Notes: a model not told the origin generated them from the letters alone. A stretch of DNA of 64,000 nucleotides from Paenibacillus helianthi (GCF_001909055.1 NZ_LVWI01000041.1:1-64000); one strand, 5' to 3'; positions 44,337 through 53,616 are shown, counted from the stretch's first letter. Made by a program: numbers and translations.

Positions 44337-46265
44337 TCACAACGACTCGCGGATCACTCTTTTATAATACAGCACTGACAGGAAGCCGAAAATTGAATAC
44401 AGCGCCGTGTATAGCAGCATGACCAGGATCGTCGGTGTGAGCATTTCTGTGCCGAAGAAGAACCAGCCGGATTTGACGGCAAAGTAACTATGGCTCAGGC
44501 CAACGACCAGCGGAATCCCGAAGTTGAACAACTGCTTGAACTGGATGCCCCGCAGGAGGTCGCCTTGGGTAAAGCCCAGTTTCCGCAGAATGGTGTAGCC
44601 TCCTTTTTCTTCCTCGCCTTCATCCATTTGCTTGAAGTACAGAATGCAGCCTGAAGTAACCAGGAAAGTTAAGCCCAAGAAGCCGACAATAAACATAATA
44701 ACGCCCATATTGTTGCGCTGTTTGACTTCAAAATCATACTGCGAAAAGCTTGGATACTCGGGTGACTGATTCGTAAAAATTTGATTTGCCTTTTCTATTT
44801 GCGAGCGGTTAGCAAGCTCAATCCCGTAGTAATCCGCTTTTTCTTTTGCTTTTTGCAGCTTGGGATTCAGGCTCTTAACCAGCTCCTGGTAGACCGTCTC
44901 ATCGACAACAAATATGCCAGCGCCTCCACCGTAATAATAGGGCACAATAGATTCCTTGGATATGCCTATAAGCTTCTGCTCAATCGTCCCTTTCAAAGTC
45001 TTAAGGCCAATCTCGCCGGTTTCATTCAATTTAAAAAGCGTATCCATAGCACTGTTGTACCCCATAATTCGGGCTTCGCCAGGCTTTACATCTACCCCTT
45101 CTACAGTGCTGTCGCTGACTACGGAAGTAGAAAGAACCGTGTCTTTGGAATCCTTCTCCATAATTTTCGCAGCATCGACTTCCATCTCCACGGGCTGCAT
45201 ATGAATTTCTTTGTATTTGATTTGCGCCGCATCCAGTGCCTGTACAAACTTCTCCTTGGCCTCCACCCGGGTGAACCCAAAATCGTTAGGTGAGCTATCC
45301 TTAGCGTTCGCTTCCGCCGAATAATAAGAGATATAGCTGAGCGACAGCAGACCGATAGCCAGCGCGGATACCGTTGTAATGATCGTCAGCAGCAGCGCAT
45401 TCGACTTCATACGGAACATAATAGACGAGAGCGAAAGTACTTCATTGATGGAGAGGTAGCCTTTTTTACTCTTACGGATTGCGTTGAATACGAAGCTGAC
45501 TGAGCCTTTATAGAACAGATACGTGCCGACAATAACCAGACCCAGGATGAGAATCATCGAGGTCATCAGTCCGTTCATGCTGTTTATTTTCCCGCTGAAG
45601 AGCAGAGTGGACAAATAATACCCTGACGCGATAAAGGCGAGGCCAAGCAGGCCAAAGACAATCTCCCACAGCGGCATTTTTTTAATGCGCTCCTGTGTGG
45701 TGGAAGTAGCCTTGAACAGGGAGAGAATGCTCTGCCTTTTGATGAACGTGTAGTTCATGAGCATGATGAGCAGGTAAACTGCGGCAAAGACGATAATGGT
45801 CTGCTGCAGCGCCTCAGGAGAGAAGCGAAGCTTGGCCACGGCGTCAATCGCCAGGATTTTGAACAAGATCATCAGAATCAGCCGTGACATCGCGAACCCG
45901 ACTCCAATCCCGATTATCATGGAACCGAAATAGAGGATCAGGTTCTCCGCGCTCAGTAGTTTGAAGATTCTTCCTTTCGTTAATCCAATCAATTGAAACA
46001 GCCCAATCTCACGGCTGCGCCGCTTGATGAAGATCGTATTGGCATACAGCAGAAAAATCGCAACAATCGCGACTAGCAGCACCGAGGATGCACCAATGGC
46101 TGCTCCTCCTTTAACCGTTCCTTTAAGTTCCCCCATAGAAGGGTCATATTGCAGCGTGACGAAGGAGAAATACAGCGCCACACCGAAGATCAGCGCAAAG
46201 ACGTACAGGTAATAGTTTTTGATGTTTTTTCGCAGATTGCGCAGGATGATATAATTCAGGCTCAT
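44337..46265 (-). CDS. Bce-type antimicrobial-peptide ABC permease
   Basis: A 642-residue permease of the BceB/PsdB type: about ten membrane helices, FtsX-like pairs ([20 protein letters not shown]) and a ~200-residue extracellular domain between helices 7 and 8 (~320-500, [20 protein letters not shown] to [12 protein letters not shown]). The outer domain binds or senses peptide antibiotics. The start overlaps the ATPase stop by 4 bases (ATGA). Together they should detoxify lantibiotic- or bacitracin-like peptides and signal to the kinase. The exact antibiotic is unknown. Confidence 0.9.
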   Translation of the reverse strand: MSLNYIILRNLRKNIKNYYLYVFALIFGVALYFSFVTLQYDPSMGELKGTVKGGAAIGASSVLLVAIVAIFLLYANTIFIKRRSREIGLFQLIGLTKGRIFKLLSAENLILYFGSMIIGIGVGFAMSRLILMILFKILAIDAVAKLRFSPEALQQTIIVFAAVYLLIMLMNYTFIKRQSILSLFKATSTTQERIKKMPLWEIVFGLLGLAFIASGYYLSTLLFSGKINSMNGLMTSMILILGLVIVGTYLFYKGSVSFVFNAIRKSKKGYLSINEVLSLSSIMFRMKSNALLLTIITTVSALAIGLLSLSYISYYSAEANAKDSSPNDFGFTRVEAKEKFVQALDAAQIKYKEIHMQPVEMEVDAAKIMEKDSKDTVLSTSVVSDSTVEGVDVKPGEARIMGYNSAMDTLFKLNETGEIGLKTLKGTIEQKLIGISKESIVPYYYGGGAGIFVVDETVYQELVKSLNPKLQKAKEKADYYGIELANRSQIEKANQIFTNQSPEYPSFSQYDFEVKQRNNMGVIMFIVGFLGLTFLVTSGCILYFKQMDEGEEEKGGYTILRKLGFTQGDLLRGIQFKQLFNFGIPLVVGLSHSYFAVKSGWFFFGTEMLTPTILVMLLYTALYSIFGFLSVLYYKRVIRESL

Positions 46266-47017
46266 TGCTGGACACCGCCCAAAACACTCGTGGTCTTGAT
46301 AATATCATTAAAAAAGGACTGCCGGGATTCATCGCCTTTGTTCAGTTGAGTGTAAATTTGCCCATCGCGGATAAACACCACCCGGCTGCAGTAGCTGGCA
46401 GCAACAGCATCATGCGTGACCATTATGATCGTCGCCTGGCGCTTCGTATTCATGTCGGCAAGCTTGTTCAGCAGGTCGGAAGCTGATTTGGAATCAAGCG
46501 CACCTGTTGGCTCATCGGCAAATATAATGCTCGGATCATGTATAAACGCCCGTGCCGCTGATGTCCGCTGCTTCTGTCCGCCGGAAATCTCTGCCGGGTA
46601 TTTGTCTTTCATTTCGAAGATCCCCAGTTCACCGGCTACCTGTTCAAACTTCTGGTGGGCTTCTCTCTTCGAAATGCCGGTGATGGAGAGCGGAAGCAGC
46701 ACGTTTTCTTTGACGGTTAGGGTATCCAACAGGTTATATTCCTGAAAAATAAATCCCAGATGCTGTTTACGGAATTCGGCCAGCTGCTTCTCCTTCATGC
46801 CCGTAAACTCTTTGCCTTCTATTTCTATCGTTCCCTGACTTACCCGGTCAATGGAGGAAAGCACATTCAGCAGCGTCGTTTTGCCTGAACCGGAAGCCCC
46901 CATGATGCCGACGAATTCGCCTTTGCTGACTTGAAGGTCAATTCCCTTCAGCACTTCCTGTTTGTTGAATTTGTTGCCATACGTCTTATAAATTTTGTTG
47001 GCTTCTAGAATCATCAT
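46262..47017 (-). CDS. Bce-type ABC transporter ATPase
   Basis: A 251-residue ATPase. Walker [11 protein letters not shown]-loop [12 protein letters not shown], signature [15 protein letters not shown], Walker [16 protein letters not shown] and switch MVTHD. The [16 protein letters not shown] segment is typical of the Bce/LolD-like class. The ATG at 47017 (ATGATG) has AAGGAG 12 bases upstream, a slightly long spacing. The extra codons upstream of it contain a repeat hairpin and are not coding. Confidence 0.9.
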   Translation of the reverse strand: MMILEANKIYKTYGNKFNKQEVLKGIDLQVSKGEFVGIMGASGSGKTTLLNVLSSIDRVSQGTIEIEGKEFTGMKEKQLAEFRKQHLGFIFQEYNLLDTLTVKENVLLPLSITGISKREAHQKFEQVAGELGIFEMKDKYPAEISGGQKQRTSAARAFIHDPSIIFADEPTGALDSKSASDLLNKLADMNTKRQATIIMVTHDAVAASYCSRVVFIRDGQIYTQLNKGDESRQSFFNDIIKTTSVLGGVQQ

Positions 47018-47068
47018 GTTCTGTATACACTCCTTAGATAGTTTTGAATCGTTTCGATCCCTCCCAAA

Positions 47069-47090
47069 CCCTCCCTTAGCCAAGGGAGGG
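47069..47090. repeat. Palindromic repeat in the Bce spacer
   Basis: CCCTCCCTT-AGCC-AAGGGAGGG forms a perfect 9-bp stem with a 4-base loop, inside the leader of the ATPase gene. Its neighbourhood (to ~47215) has the look of an interspersed repeat unrelated to the coding genes. It could weaken transcription into the transporter genes. Confidence 0.5.
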
Positions 47091-47236
47091 CCCCAAGGGC
47101 TCTGCCCTCTGGACACCCGGTTAAGTGCAATTAACGTGGGCGTTCAGACTGGCTGGACTTGGAGATGTTGGGAGTAGGAACGCTTTCCGTCCCTGCGGGA
47201 CACGCTTAACTGCAGCGGCACCTGGATACGGGGTAA

Positions 47237-47320
47237 AGATTAAGATCAAAAGATTAAGATCAAAAGATTAAGATCAAAAGATTAAGATCAAAAGATTAAG
47301 ATCAAAAGATTAACATCAAA
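47237..47320. repeat. Six tandem 14-bp repeats
   Basis: Unit AGATTAAGATCAAA repeated six times head to tail; the sixth has AACATC for AAGATC. It shares the AAGATCAAAA block with the adjoining ~63-bp repeat, so one array may have grown from the other. Confidence 0.95.
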
Positions 47321-47333
47321 AGACGAAGTACAA

Positions 47334-47697
47334 GACCCCTTGATCTTCTGATGTTGCACTATGTCTGATCTCTAAAAAGATAAGATCAAAACCCAAGATC
47401 CCTTGATCATCTGATGTTGCACTATGTCTGATCTCTAAAAAGATAAGATCAAAACCCAAAACCTCCTTGATCATCTGATGTTGCACTATGTCTGATCTCT
47501 AAAAAGATAAGATCAAAACCCGACACCCCATGATCTTCTGATGTTGTACTATGTCAGATCTCTAAAAAGATAAGATCAAAACCCAAGACCCAAGACCCCT
47601 TGATCATCTGATGTTGCACTATGTCTGATCTCTAAAAAGATAAGATCAAAACCCGACACCCCTTGATCATCTGATGTTGCACTAAGTCTGATCTCTA
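47334..47697. repeat. Six tandem ~63-bp repeats
   Basis: Units begin with TGATC at 47341, 47404, 47468, 47531, 47601 and 47664, a 63-64 base period with one 70-base step caused by a duplicated CAAGACC. Each carries CTGATGTTGCACTATGTC, then GATCTCTAAAAAGATAAGAT, which can fold into a TGATCT/AGATCA hairpin. The last unit is cut after GATCTCTATAG. There are no unique spacers, so it is not a CRISPR array. Confidence 0.95.
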
Positions 47698-47757
47698 TAG
47701 TTCTATCATAAGCGGGTTGCTTTCTGTTTTCCTGCGTTTCACCGAACAAAACAAAGA

Positions 47758-47783
47758 GGCATGTGACATTGTTGTCACATGCC
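47758..47783 (-). terminator. Terminator overlapping the kinase stop codon
   Basis: GGCATGTGACA and TGTCACATGCC form a perfect 11-bp stem with a 4-base loop. The kinase stop codon (47775-47777) lies inside one arm, and T-rich sequence follows on the minus strand. It separates the two-component genes from the transporter genes. Confidence 0.75.
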
Positions 47784-48779
47784 CGAAATTCTCAGAAAAT
47801 CATTTTTGCGCGGAAAGGTCAATGTAAAGGTAGTGCCTTCCCCGGGTTGGGATGCTGCCTGAATATCGATCAGCAGCGGCTCCGCCGCTTGTTTCGTCAA
47901 ATAGAGGCCCATGCCTGTGGCGGCACCTTCCTGGCGGCCGGTCGTGGAAGTGAAGCCTTTATCATAAATGCGCGGCAAGTCTTTGGGGTTAATCCCTCTT
48001 CCGTGATCCTGGATGGTCAACACGACATGCTCCCCGGTGTCCTTGCTCTGAATGAGGATATCGGAGTACTCGCTGTATTTCACAGCATTTGTCAGCAGTT
48101 GTCTAAGCATAAAGCCAAGCCATTTGCCGTCAGTGAGCACTTCTTCTACAGTAAGTTCAACGTCAAACCCAACTCCTTTGGGAATACACCATGATTTTAG
48201 CGCCCGGATCTCTTGATTGAGGATCGGTTCAAGCCGGGTCTTCTCGATATACAGATCATTATGCATGAACGGAATCCGTTTCTGATGAAGCTGCTGGTCA
48301 AGCAAATGATGGATTCTCAGCCATTCGTACATTATTTGCCGCTTTAGTGTTTCGTCCGGCAGCCGTTCAATCATGAGCTGCATGGCTGTAAGCGGGGTTT
48401 TGACCTCATGAATCCAAGACAGCAGATCGTCTTTCTCCTGCTCCAGCAGATGGAAATTCGCTGAAGATTCCAGCCTATAGCGTTCGGTTTGGGCAGTCAC
48501 CGCTTCCTCGACCATCCTCTCGAACGGACTGTCCGCTCCCTTGAAGGTACTCAGATCATAGACCTCATCCCAAGCCCCGATCCGGTGATAGAAGCGGGTT
48601 TCCTTATGATATCTGAGAAACACAAAAGCAGTACATACCATAACATTCAGTCCGACAATGTACAGCACGGGCATGAAGGGAATGGAAGAATCTACATAAG
48701 CCACGAACAAAAAAATGATCTGCAGCCCGCCAAGCAGAAGGAGCCAGCTGAGTTTCTCCTTTATGTATTTCTTGATCAT
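47775..48779 (-). CDS. Bce-type intramembrane-sensing histidine kinase
   Basis: A 334-residue kinase with two closely spaced N-terminal helices (LSWLLLLGGLQIIFLFVAYV and VLYIVGLNVMVCTAFVFL) and almost no outer loop, the trait of BceS-like kinases that sense through their transporter. H-box SWIHEVKTPLTAM carries the phospho-acceptor His; N-box LRQLLTNAVKYS and G-boxes DHGRGINPKDLPRIYD and GMGLYLTK are complete. The start overlaps the regulator stop by 4 bases. It phosphorylates the neighbouring regulator. Confidence 0.9.
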   Translation of the reverse strand: MIKKYIKEKLSWLLLLGGLQIIFLFVAYVDSSIPFMPVLYIVGLNVMVCTAFVFLRYHKETRFYHRIGAWDEVYDLSTFKGADSPFERMVEEAVTAQTERYRLESSANFHLLEQEKDDLLSWIHEVKTPLTAMQLMIERLPDETLKRQIMYEWLRIHHLLDQQLHQKRIPFMHNDLYIEKTRLEPILNQEIRALKSWCIPKGVGFDVELTVEEVLTDGKWLGFMLRQLLTNAVKYSEYSDILIQSKDTGEHVVLTIQDHGRGINPKDLPRIYDKGFTSTTGRQEGAATGMGLYLTKQAAEPLLIDIQAASQPGEGTTFTLTFPRKNDFLRISGM

Positions 48780-49465
48780 AGTGCCGCCTCTTCGGTCGCC
48801 ATATAGCCTTGCCCCACCTTGGTTTCAATATAAGCGTCCAGACCCAGAGGCTCCAGCTTCTTACGCAACCGGTTCACATTCACAGTCAACGTATTGTCAC
48901 TCACAAAATGCTCGTTGTCCCACAGGTTTTTTATGAGCTCCTCTCGCTCTACAATCCGGTCTTTGCACTCTATCAGGATTTTGAGGATTAGCATTTCATT
49001 CTTCGTCAGCAGTGCGGAGTCTTGGCCTCTTGTTACAGTATTCTTCACGTATTCAATCGTTGCTCCACGCCACGTCTTCAGCTCGATTCGTTCGGTGTTA
49101 TAGTTATATACCCGACGAAGGGTGGCCTGGATTTTGGCGATAAGCACATCGAAATGGAACGGCTTCTGTATAAAGTCATCTGCTCCGAACTGCATGGACA
49201 TGACCATATCACTCGGGTGGTCACGGGAGGACAGAAAAATAATCGGCACATTGGAATGGGCCCTTAATATCCGGCACCAATGAAACCCGTCAAACTGCGG
49301 CAGCTGGATATCAATAATGACTAGTTCCGGCTGGACCAGTGTAAACTCCTGAACGACTTTTCCGAAATCGGAAATGCCGTACACCTCATAAGACCACTGA
49401 GATAACCGCTCCTTGATCTCACCGAATAGGGTGATATCGTCTTCAATAAGCATAATTTTGAACAA
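48776..49465 (-). CDS. Bce-type OmpR-family response regulator
   Basis: A 229-residue regulator. Receiver domain: MLIEDD acidic pocket, phospho-acceptor Asp in LVIIDIQLP, Thr/Ser switch IIFLSSRD and the conserved Lys in DDFIQKPFH. C-terminal OmpR winged helix (~130-225) with LTKNEMLILKILIECKDRIV and DNTLTVNVNRLRKKLEPLGL. GAGG lies 8 bases before the TTG at 49465, which gives the family-typical MFKIMLIEDD; the GTG at 49474 lies too close to the site. It should activate the transporter genes downstream. Confidence 0.9.
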   Translation of the reverse strand: MFKIMLIEDDITLFGEIKERLSQWSYEVYGISDFGKVVQEFTLVQPELVIIDIQLPQFDGFHWCRILRAHSNVPIIFLSSRDHPSDMVMSMQFGADDFIQKPFHFDVLIAKIQATLRRVYNYNTERIELKTWRGATIEYVKNTVTRGQDSALLTKNEMLILKILIECKDRIVEREELIKNLWDNEHFVSDNTLTVNVNRLRKKLEPLGLDAYIETKVGQGYMATEEAAL

Positions 49466-49694
49466 TAGAGACACCTCGTTTCAAATCTGTGCAGCTCAGT
49501 GATAGAATCCAGGGTTATTTTAACATAGAACCTGTGAATTGGGTTACGTTCTCCATTCTACAGCATACTTCAGCCCTTGTTTTTATCGAATAATAGTCAC
49601 ATATTATGTAAAATCAGGTTATCCCTCTAGTTGATTTTGAACGCTTCCATGTAATAGAATGAACTAATTATATAGAAAAGGATGCGCATACGAA

Positions 49695-51569
49695 ATGCGG
49701 TTGAAGGAAACTCGTACTCTCAGCAAAAGATCTATCATTTTCTTCTCTCTGATCATGCTTGCTAAAAGCTATTTTGCCTGGTATTACTTATTCGAAGACG
49801 GGCCAACCTGGACCACCTTGTTTAAAGAACTTCCTTTTGTGCTGCTGATCTTCTGCTTAATTGAATGGTTCGCCACCAAACGGAAGATCGCCATCTACAT
49901 GCTTGTGAATTTGTTGATTACGGTATTGTTCTTCTCTCTGATTATCTATCATAATCATTTCGGGATTATTGCCACCTCTCAGGTATTCGGTCAGGCCAAA
50001 CAGGTTGGAGCCGTTAAGAAAAGTATTTTTTCGGTCATCCACCCGCAGTACATGCTGATTTTCCTGGATATCATTATCATTAGCCTGGTTATGTTCAGCC
50101 GGAAAAAAGCAGTAGCCTGGAAGACAGCCATGTCGCGCCAGAGCAACCGCAAAGCGGTCGCCGCCTTGTTCTGTATTTCCTTCGCGATCTGCATGATGAA
50201 TATTTTCCCGAACCAGGCCAGCATGAATGAAAACGTCCAGGCCGAACAAATGGGCATTCTCAATTATGAAGCCTACGCTCTGCTTGCCGAGCATAAGGAA
50301 GAACAGATTGAGCTGTCCAAAATCACACAATCCGCCATTGATGAAACAAAGGGCATTCAAGCACCAGCCCATCCGGTCATGTTCGGTGCCGCCAAAGGAA
50401 AGAACCTGATCATCCTTCAAATGGAGTCCTTTCAGAATTTCCTGATTAATTTGTCCATAGATGGACAAGAAATTACACCAAATATGAATAAGCTGGCTGC
50501 CGGGAACTTTTACTTCCCCCGCTTTTACCAGCAAGTCGGACAAGGAAATACATCCGATGCCGAATTTATTGTGAACACTTCCTTTTATGTTCCACCGGAT
50601 GGACCGGCTACCGACATTTATGCTCCTAAGGAGCTTCCAAGCTTGCCTAAGCTGCTGCAGGCGCAAGGTTACGATACGGCGACTTTTCATACCAATGCAG
50701 TTGACTTTTGGAACCGCGGGGAGCTCTACAAAGCAGTAGGATTTGACCGCTACTATGACAAAGCGTTCTTCGGGGAAGATGACACTGTCTTCTACGGGGC
50801 TTCTGATGAAGTTCTGTACAAGAAGACATCCGATGAACTGGCGAGAATGGATCAACGCAGCCAGCCTTTCTATTCACAAGTGATCTCCATGTCTTCTCAT
50901 AATCCTTTTTCCATTCCGGAGAGCAAATACAAGATGACCCTACCGGAACGATTCGAAGGAACATTAGTTGGAGACTATATCCGTGCCCAGAATTATGCGG
51001 ACTACGCGCTTGGCCAGTTTATTGATGAGCTCCAAGCAAATGGAGTTTGGGATAACAGCTTAATCGTGTTGTACGGCGATCATCGGGGACTCCCTATTTT
51101 CTCACTGAAGGAAGCGGATAAAGCCTTGCTCGCGGAAATCCTGCATCATGAGTATACAGAACGCGATCTGATTAATATTCCGCTCATTATCGCATCCAAG
51201 GGATTGACTACACCCAGCGTGAAGGAACAATTAGGCGGGCAGGTGGATATTTTGCCGACGGTATCCAATTTATTAGGGGTATCCCTTAGCAACCATATCC
51301 ATTTCGGACAGGATATTTTGAATCAATCCACCTATAATCTGCTTCCGCAGCGTTATTATTTACCTACAGGGTCATTTGTTAATAATGAAGAGCTCTTCTT
51401 ATCCGGCAGCGGGTTTGAGGACGGACAGCACTATACCTTATCCGGTAATGGCAATCAACCGCAAAAAGCTACAGAAGATGAATTCAATCGTGCACTGGAG
51501 CTGCTGCACCTGTCAGACAGCTATGTCACACAATTGCCTGATCGGGAAGTTGTGGATGAGGATCATTAA
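49695..51569 (+). CDS. Lipoteichoic acid synthase-family sulfatase-fold protein
   Basis: A 624-residue membrane protein with five N-terminal helices (to ~170) and an extracellular catalytic domain. Landmarks: LIILQMESFQNFLIN (metal-binding Glu), GQGNTSDAEFIVNTSFY with the nucleophile Thr, VISMSSHNPFSIPESKY and LYGDHRGLP (metal-binding Asp-His). LtaS-type enzymes polymerise glycerol phosphate from phosphatidylglycerol onto a glycolipid anchor. Bacilli carry several paralogues, so primase or stress roles are possible. AAAGGATGCG lies 10-12 bases before the ATG. Divergent from the Bce regulator, which may tie it to cell-envelope defence. Confidence 0.88.
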   Translation: MRLKETRTLSKRSIIFFSLIMLAKSYFAWYYLFEDGPTWTTLFKELPFVLLIFCLIEWFATKRKIAIYMLVNLLITVLFFSLIIYHNHFGIIATSQVFGQAKQVGAVKKSIFSVIHPQYMLIFLDIIIISLVMFSRKKAVAWKTAMSRQSNRKAVAALFCISFAICMMNIFPNQASMNENVQAEQMGILNYEAYALLAEHKEEQIELSKITQSAIDETKGIQAPAHPVMFGAAKGKNLIILQMESFQNFLINLSIDGQEITPNMNKLAAGNFYFPRFYQQVGQGNTSDAEFIVNTSFYVPPDGPATDIYAPKELPSLPKLLQAQGYDTATFHTNAVDFWNRGELYKAVGFDRYYDKAFFGEDDTVFYGASDEVLYKKTSDELARMDQRSQPFYSQVISMSSHNPFSIPESKYKMTLPERFEGTLVGDYIRAQNYADYALGQFIDELQANGVWDNSLIVLYGDHRGLPIFSLKEADKALLAEILHHEYTERDLINIPLIIASKGLTTPSVKEQLGGQVDILPTVSNLLGVSLSNHIHFGQDILNQSTYNLLPQRYYLPTGSFVNNEELFLSGSGFEDGQHYTLSGNGNQPQKATEDEFNRALELLHLSDSYVTQLPDREVVDEDH

Positions 51570-51573
51570 AAGC

Positions 51574-51605
51574 GAACCCCGCTTCGTGAACTCGAGGCGG
51601 GGTTC
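51574..51605 (+). terminator. Terminator after the LTA synthase-like gene
   Basis: GAACCCCGC and GCGGGGTTC form a perfect 9-bp stem followed by ATTTTTGTG. The Tn7-like element begins only 30 bases further on. Confidence 0.9.
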
Positions 51606-51629
51606 ATTTTTGTGCAATCCATCACATTT

Positions 51630-51634
51630 CTGGG
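51630..51634. repeat. 5-bp target-site duplication, left copy (CTGGG)
   Basis: CTGGG immediately precedes the TGT tip of the Tn7-like element at 51635 and is repeated directly after the ACA tip at 56359-56363. A 5-bp duplication is the hallmark of Tn7-family insertion. Confidence 0.85.
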
Positions 51635-51787
51635 TGTATGCAGAAAATAAAGTATTAGATTGGATGACTTTACTCCACGCGTCTATTCGAATTGTCATAC
51701 CGTCAAACTCCCGAAAATAAGTTTTAGACTGAGCCTAGGAAATAAAACAGCGACAGCCAAGGACGAGAAAAATAAAGTCCTAGACTG
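51635..51787 (+). other. Tn7-L-like end with three TnsB-type sites
   Basis: Sites: AAAATAAAGTATTAGATTG at 51644-51662, GAAAATAAGTTTTAGACTG at 51713-51731 and AAAATAAAGTCCTAGACTG at 51769-51787. They resemble the Tn7 TnsB site (ACAATAAAGTCTTAAACTG). Three spaced sites over ~150 bp is the Tn7 left-end pattern. Confidence 0.85.
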
Positions 51788-51800
51788 TTGGTATTTTATT

Positions 51801-51826
51801 GAGCTCCCGTTTCCCGTTAGTTGAAC
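51801..51826 (-). repeat. Boundary motif copy 1
   Basis: Minus strand: CAACTAACGGGAAACGGGAG. The TAA stop of the 51817 gene is inside the motif. It lies 13 bases inside the last left-end TnsB-type site. Confidence 0.7.
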
Positions 51827-52200
51827 GATTCTTCGGTTTTAAAAAATCCAACAGGATAGTTCGCGTCGTCTTCTGTATCTACATCAGGGTATCGATTAAA
51901 GACTGATTGGAGATTGCCGTGTTTGATCAGATGATCAATTAGTTGTTCAATTCTTTCCCTGCTTATAATATCAATCAATACCATGTCGCTGGACCAATAA
52001 TATGTGCCGCTCATGCATTCACCGGTTTGTATGTTCTTTTGCCTCAACGTCTCGATATTTTGGTAAGTGAAAAAACTGGCAATCCATTTGGAGCGATCTG
52101 GAAAAACAACAATAACATCGGAGTTGTCATCCTTACAATCCCATGAGCCTACGGGCCATATTTCAGCTTCTATCCATACATAACGATCCGAAAAGTTCAT
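51817..52200 (-). CDS. Hypothetical cargo protein, 127 residues
   Basis: No named family recognised. An acidic soluble protein with a strongly patterned start (MNFSDRYVWIEAEIWPVGSW) and a middle with an invariant-looking TGECMSGTYYWSSDMVLIDI. Residues ~65-100 look like a small alpha-beta domain. It could be an immunity-type protein, but that is speculation. TAGGAGACTGGCT precedes the ATG. It lies 52 bases past the next cargo gene and ends inside a boundary motif, so it is the last gene of the array. Confidence 0.65.
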   Translation of the reverse strand: MNFSDRYVWIEAEIWPVGSWDCKDDNSDVIVVFPDRSKWIASFFTYQNIETLRQKNIQTGECMSGTYYWSSDMVLIDIISRERIEQLIDHLIKHGNLQSVFNRYPDVDTEDDANYPVGFFKTEESFN

Positions 52201-52230
52201 AGCCAGTCTCCTATCTATGTGTCTGCCTTT

Positions 52231-52260
52231 AAGCTATCGTTCTCCCGTAAGTTCAATCAT
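52231..52260 (-). repeat. Boundary motif copy 2
   Basis: Minus strand: GAACTTACGGGAGAACGATA then GCTT. The TGA stop of the 52253 gene lies at its start. Confidence 0.65.
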
Positions 52261-52882
52261 TACTAAGCCATGGTTTTTCACACCAAACAGACTTCCGGGC
52301 AACGAGCATAGTACGTTTATTCTTGTGCACGAACATTTCCTCTGGACCATCGTTGTACATATCAATCAGATGATCAGGTATAATGGCTGCATCAAAAGTC
52401 CATAAGTCCTCTTTTGTATAGCATACTAAAGCTTCCCATGGTGTTCCGTCCGTCACTTCGTTTGTGAAATACACGCCACTTTCTTTAAACTCCTCCGAAA
52501 ATCTTGTCAACATTGCCCATAGTAAGGTCCTAAACTCATCTTTTAACTGCCCTGTCTTCCAATCTAGTTCGATTTCCTCTGTCCAAAATAGCAAGCTAAC
52601 TTCCAGCCAAGACTCCTCAAGTTCCTTTATTACTTCTGGCGTCAATCCCATCACATAAGGACGGATATGAAGTTCAAAATCATTGTGAACGAATATTTGT
52701 GATTCAGCACCGCCGCCAACATACATAAACCCATTATCCGAGACTTCCCACTCCAATTCCGATGTGAAGTACCTTGAGTCGAGGTACAAGGAGCTTAGTA
52801 CTTTTGCAAAATGATTGATAAGCTCCTTAAAGTTATGTCGGTTGCATTTGAGATACGTTTGGATATGAGAGTATTCGGGCAT
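52253..52882 (-). CDS. Hypothetical cargo protein, 209 residues
   Basis: No family recognised. A soluble acidic alpha-beta protein; notable stretches are FVHNDFELHIRPYVMGLTPE and FTNEVTDGTPWEALVCYTKE. There is no signal, membrane helix or enzyme motif. GAGGAGG lies 9 bases before the ATG. It is flanked by boundary motifs on both sides (52917-52952 upstream, 52231-52260 downstream), as expected of a single cassette. Confidence 0.65.
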   Translation of the reverse strand: MPEYSHIQTYLKCNRHNFKELINHFAKVLSSLYLDSRYFTSELEWEVSDNGFMYVGGGAESQIFVHNDFELHIRPYVMGLTPEVIKELEESWLEVSLLFWTEEIELDWKTGQLKDEFRTLLWAMLTRFSEEFKESGVYFTNEVTDGTPWEALVCYTKEDLWTFDAAIIPDHLIDMYNDGPEEMFVHKNKRTMLVARKSVWCEKPWLSND

Positions 52883-52916
52883 GAGGACACGCCTCCTCTA
52901 GCTCAGCAATTTAACC

Positions 52917-52952
52917 ACACAAGCCTGCCAGTTAGCCTAATGAAGCATTGCC
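52917..52952 (-). repeat. Boundary motif copy 3
   Basis: Minus strand: TTCATTAGGCTAACTGGCAG then GCTTGTG. A degenerate hairpin arm (AATAAGGTATAGCCTGGC) lies just before it. The rest of the 52953-53100 gap shows nothing I recognise. Confidence 0.65.
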
Positions 52953-53100
52953 AGGCTATACCTTATTTTCTCGGTCTGTAACCATTAAAAAAAATGATCC
53001 TGTAGAGTTTACCTAGTTCCGAGATCTACGAATACCACTCCTAGTTCGCCCTTTATTCCTTTTGCCTGACATCAGAAGGTTTAACTATCACGGGTAGGCT

Positions 53101-53126
53101 GAACTAGTATTCTCCGTTAACGTATC
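53101..53126 (-). repeat. Boundary motif copy 4
   Basis: Minus strand: CGTTAACGGAGAATACTAGT then TC, 11 bases after the stop of the 53138 gene. The most degenerate of the in-element copies. Confidence 0.5.
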
Positions 53127-53137
53127 GATATAACGAT

Positions 53138-53497
53138 TTACCTCTTTAATCCTAACGATGCTCCCCAAGAGGTTTTAATTGATAGTTTGGTCTGTAAAGC
53201 CAGTGGCAGCACAAAGTTTTCTTCATCAAACTCTAGGATAAGACATTCATAGTTATCTTCACGCTTTATTTGAATAGTGCTGATATTTTCTAAGCAGTAA
53301 TTGTTTATTTCTTCAGTGTTAAGATAAATTCTTAACTGACCACTCCGGCTTGCTTCTTCAAACTCGAATACAGCCTTTATATGATTTCTAACTATTTGGA
53401 ATGAAATTGATGTATATTGCCATGGAACATCGTCATCGCTTAGCTCTGCTTCACATTCGAATAGGTATTCTAGTTCATACAGTTCAGGAGTTTTCAT
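53138..53497 (-). CDS. Hypothetical cargo protein, 119 residues
   Basis: An acidic, strand-rich soluble protein (LFECEAELSDDDVPWQYTSI, NYECLILEFDEENFVLPLAL) with no recognised family. The ribosome binding site is weak (GGGGGCCAGCA before the ATG at 53497). Flanked by boundary motifs (53552 upstream, 53101 downstream). Confidence 0.6.
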   Translation of the reverse strand: MKTPELYELEYLFECEAELSDDDVPWQYTSISFQIVRNHIKAVFEFEEASRSGQLRIYLNTEEINNYCLENISTIQIKREDNYECLILEFDEENFVLPLALQTKLSIKTSWGASLGLKR

Positions 53498-53551
53498 TGC
53501 TGGCCCCCAAAATCAATTTTTTTAATGTTCACTCAACATTACCACATATTA

Positions 53552-53607
53552 GAACTCCCCTGCCCTTTAGTTGAACGGCGGCGGAAATCTAAAATGGGTC
53601 CGCCGCC
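53552..53607 (-). repeat. Boundary motif copy 5 with hairpin
   Basis: Minus strand: a GGCGGCGGA/TCCGCCGCC 9-bp hairpin (53577-53607), then GTTCAACTAAAGGGCAGGGG. The hairpin starts 10 bases past the recombinase stop. Same order (hairpin, then motif) as in the 55053 element. Confidence 0.7.
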
Positions 53608-53616
53608 ATTGAATGC

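Noticed and set aside
47237-47697. CRISPR array
   Set aside because: The repeats are head to tail with no unique spacers of constant length, and no cas genes are present.
49857-50855. 332-residue minus-strand frame opposite the LTA synthase-like gene
   Set aside because: Long but antisense to a gene with intact catalytic motifs, and its translation has no recognisable domain.
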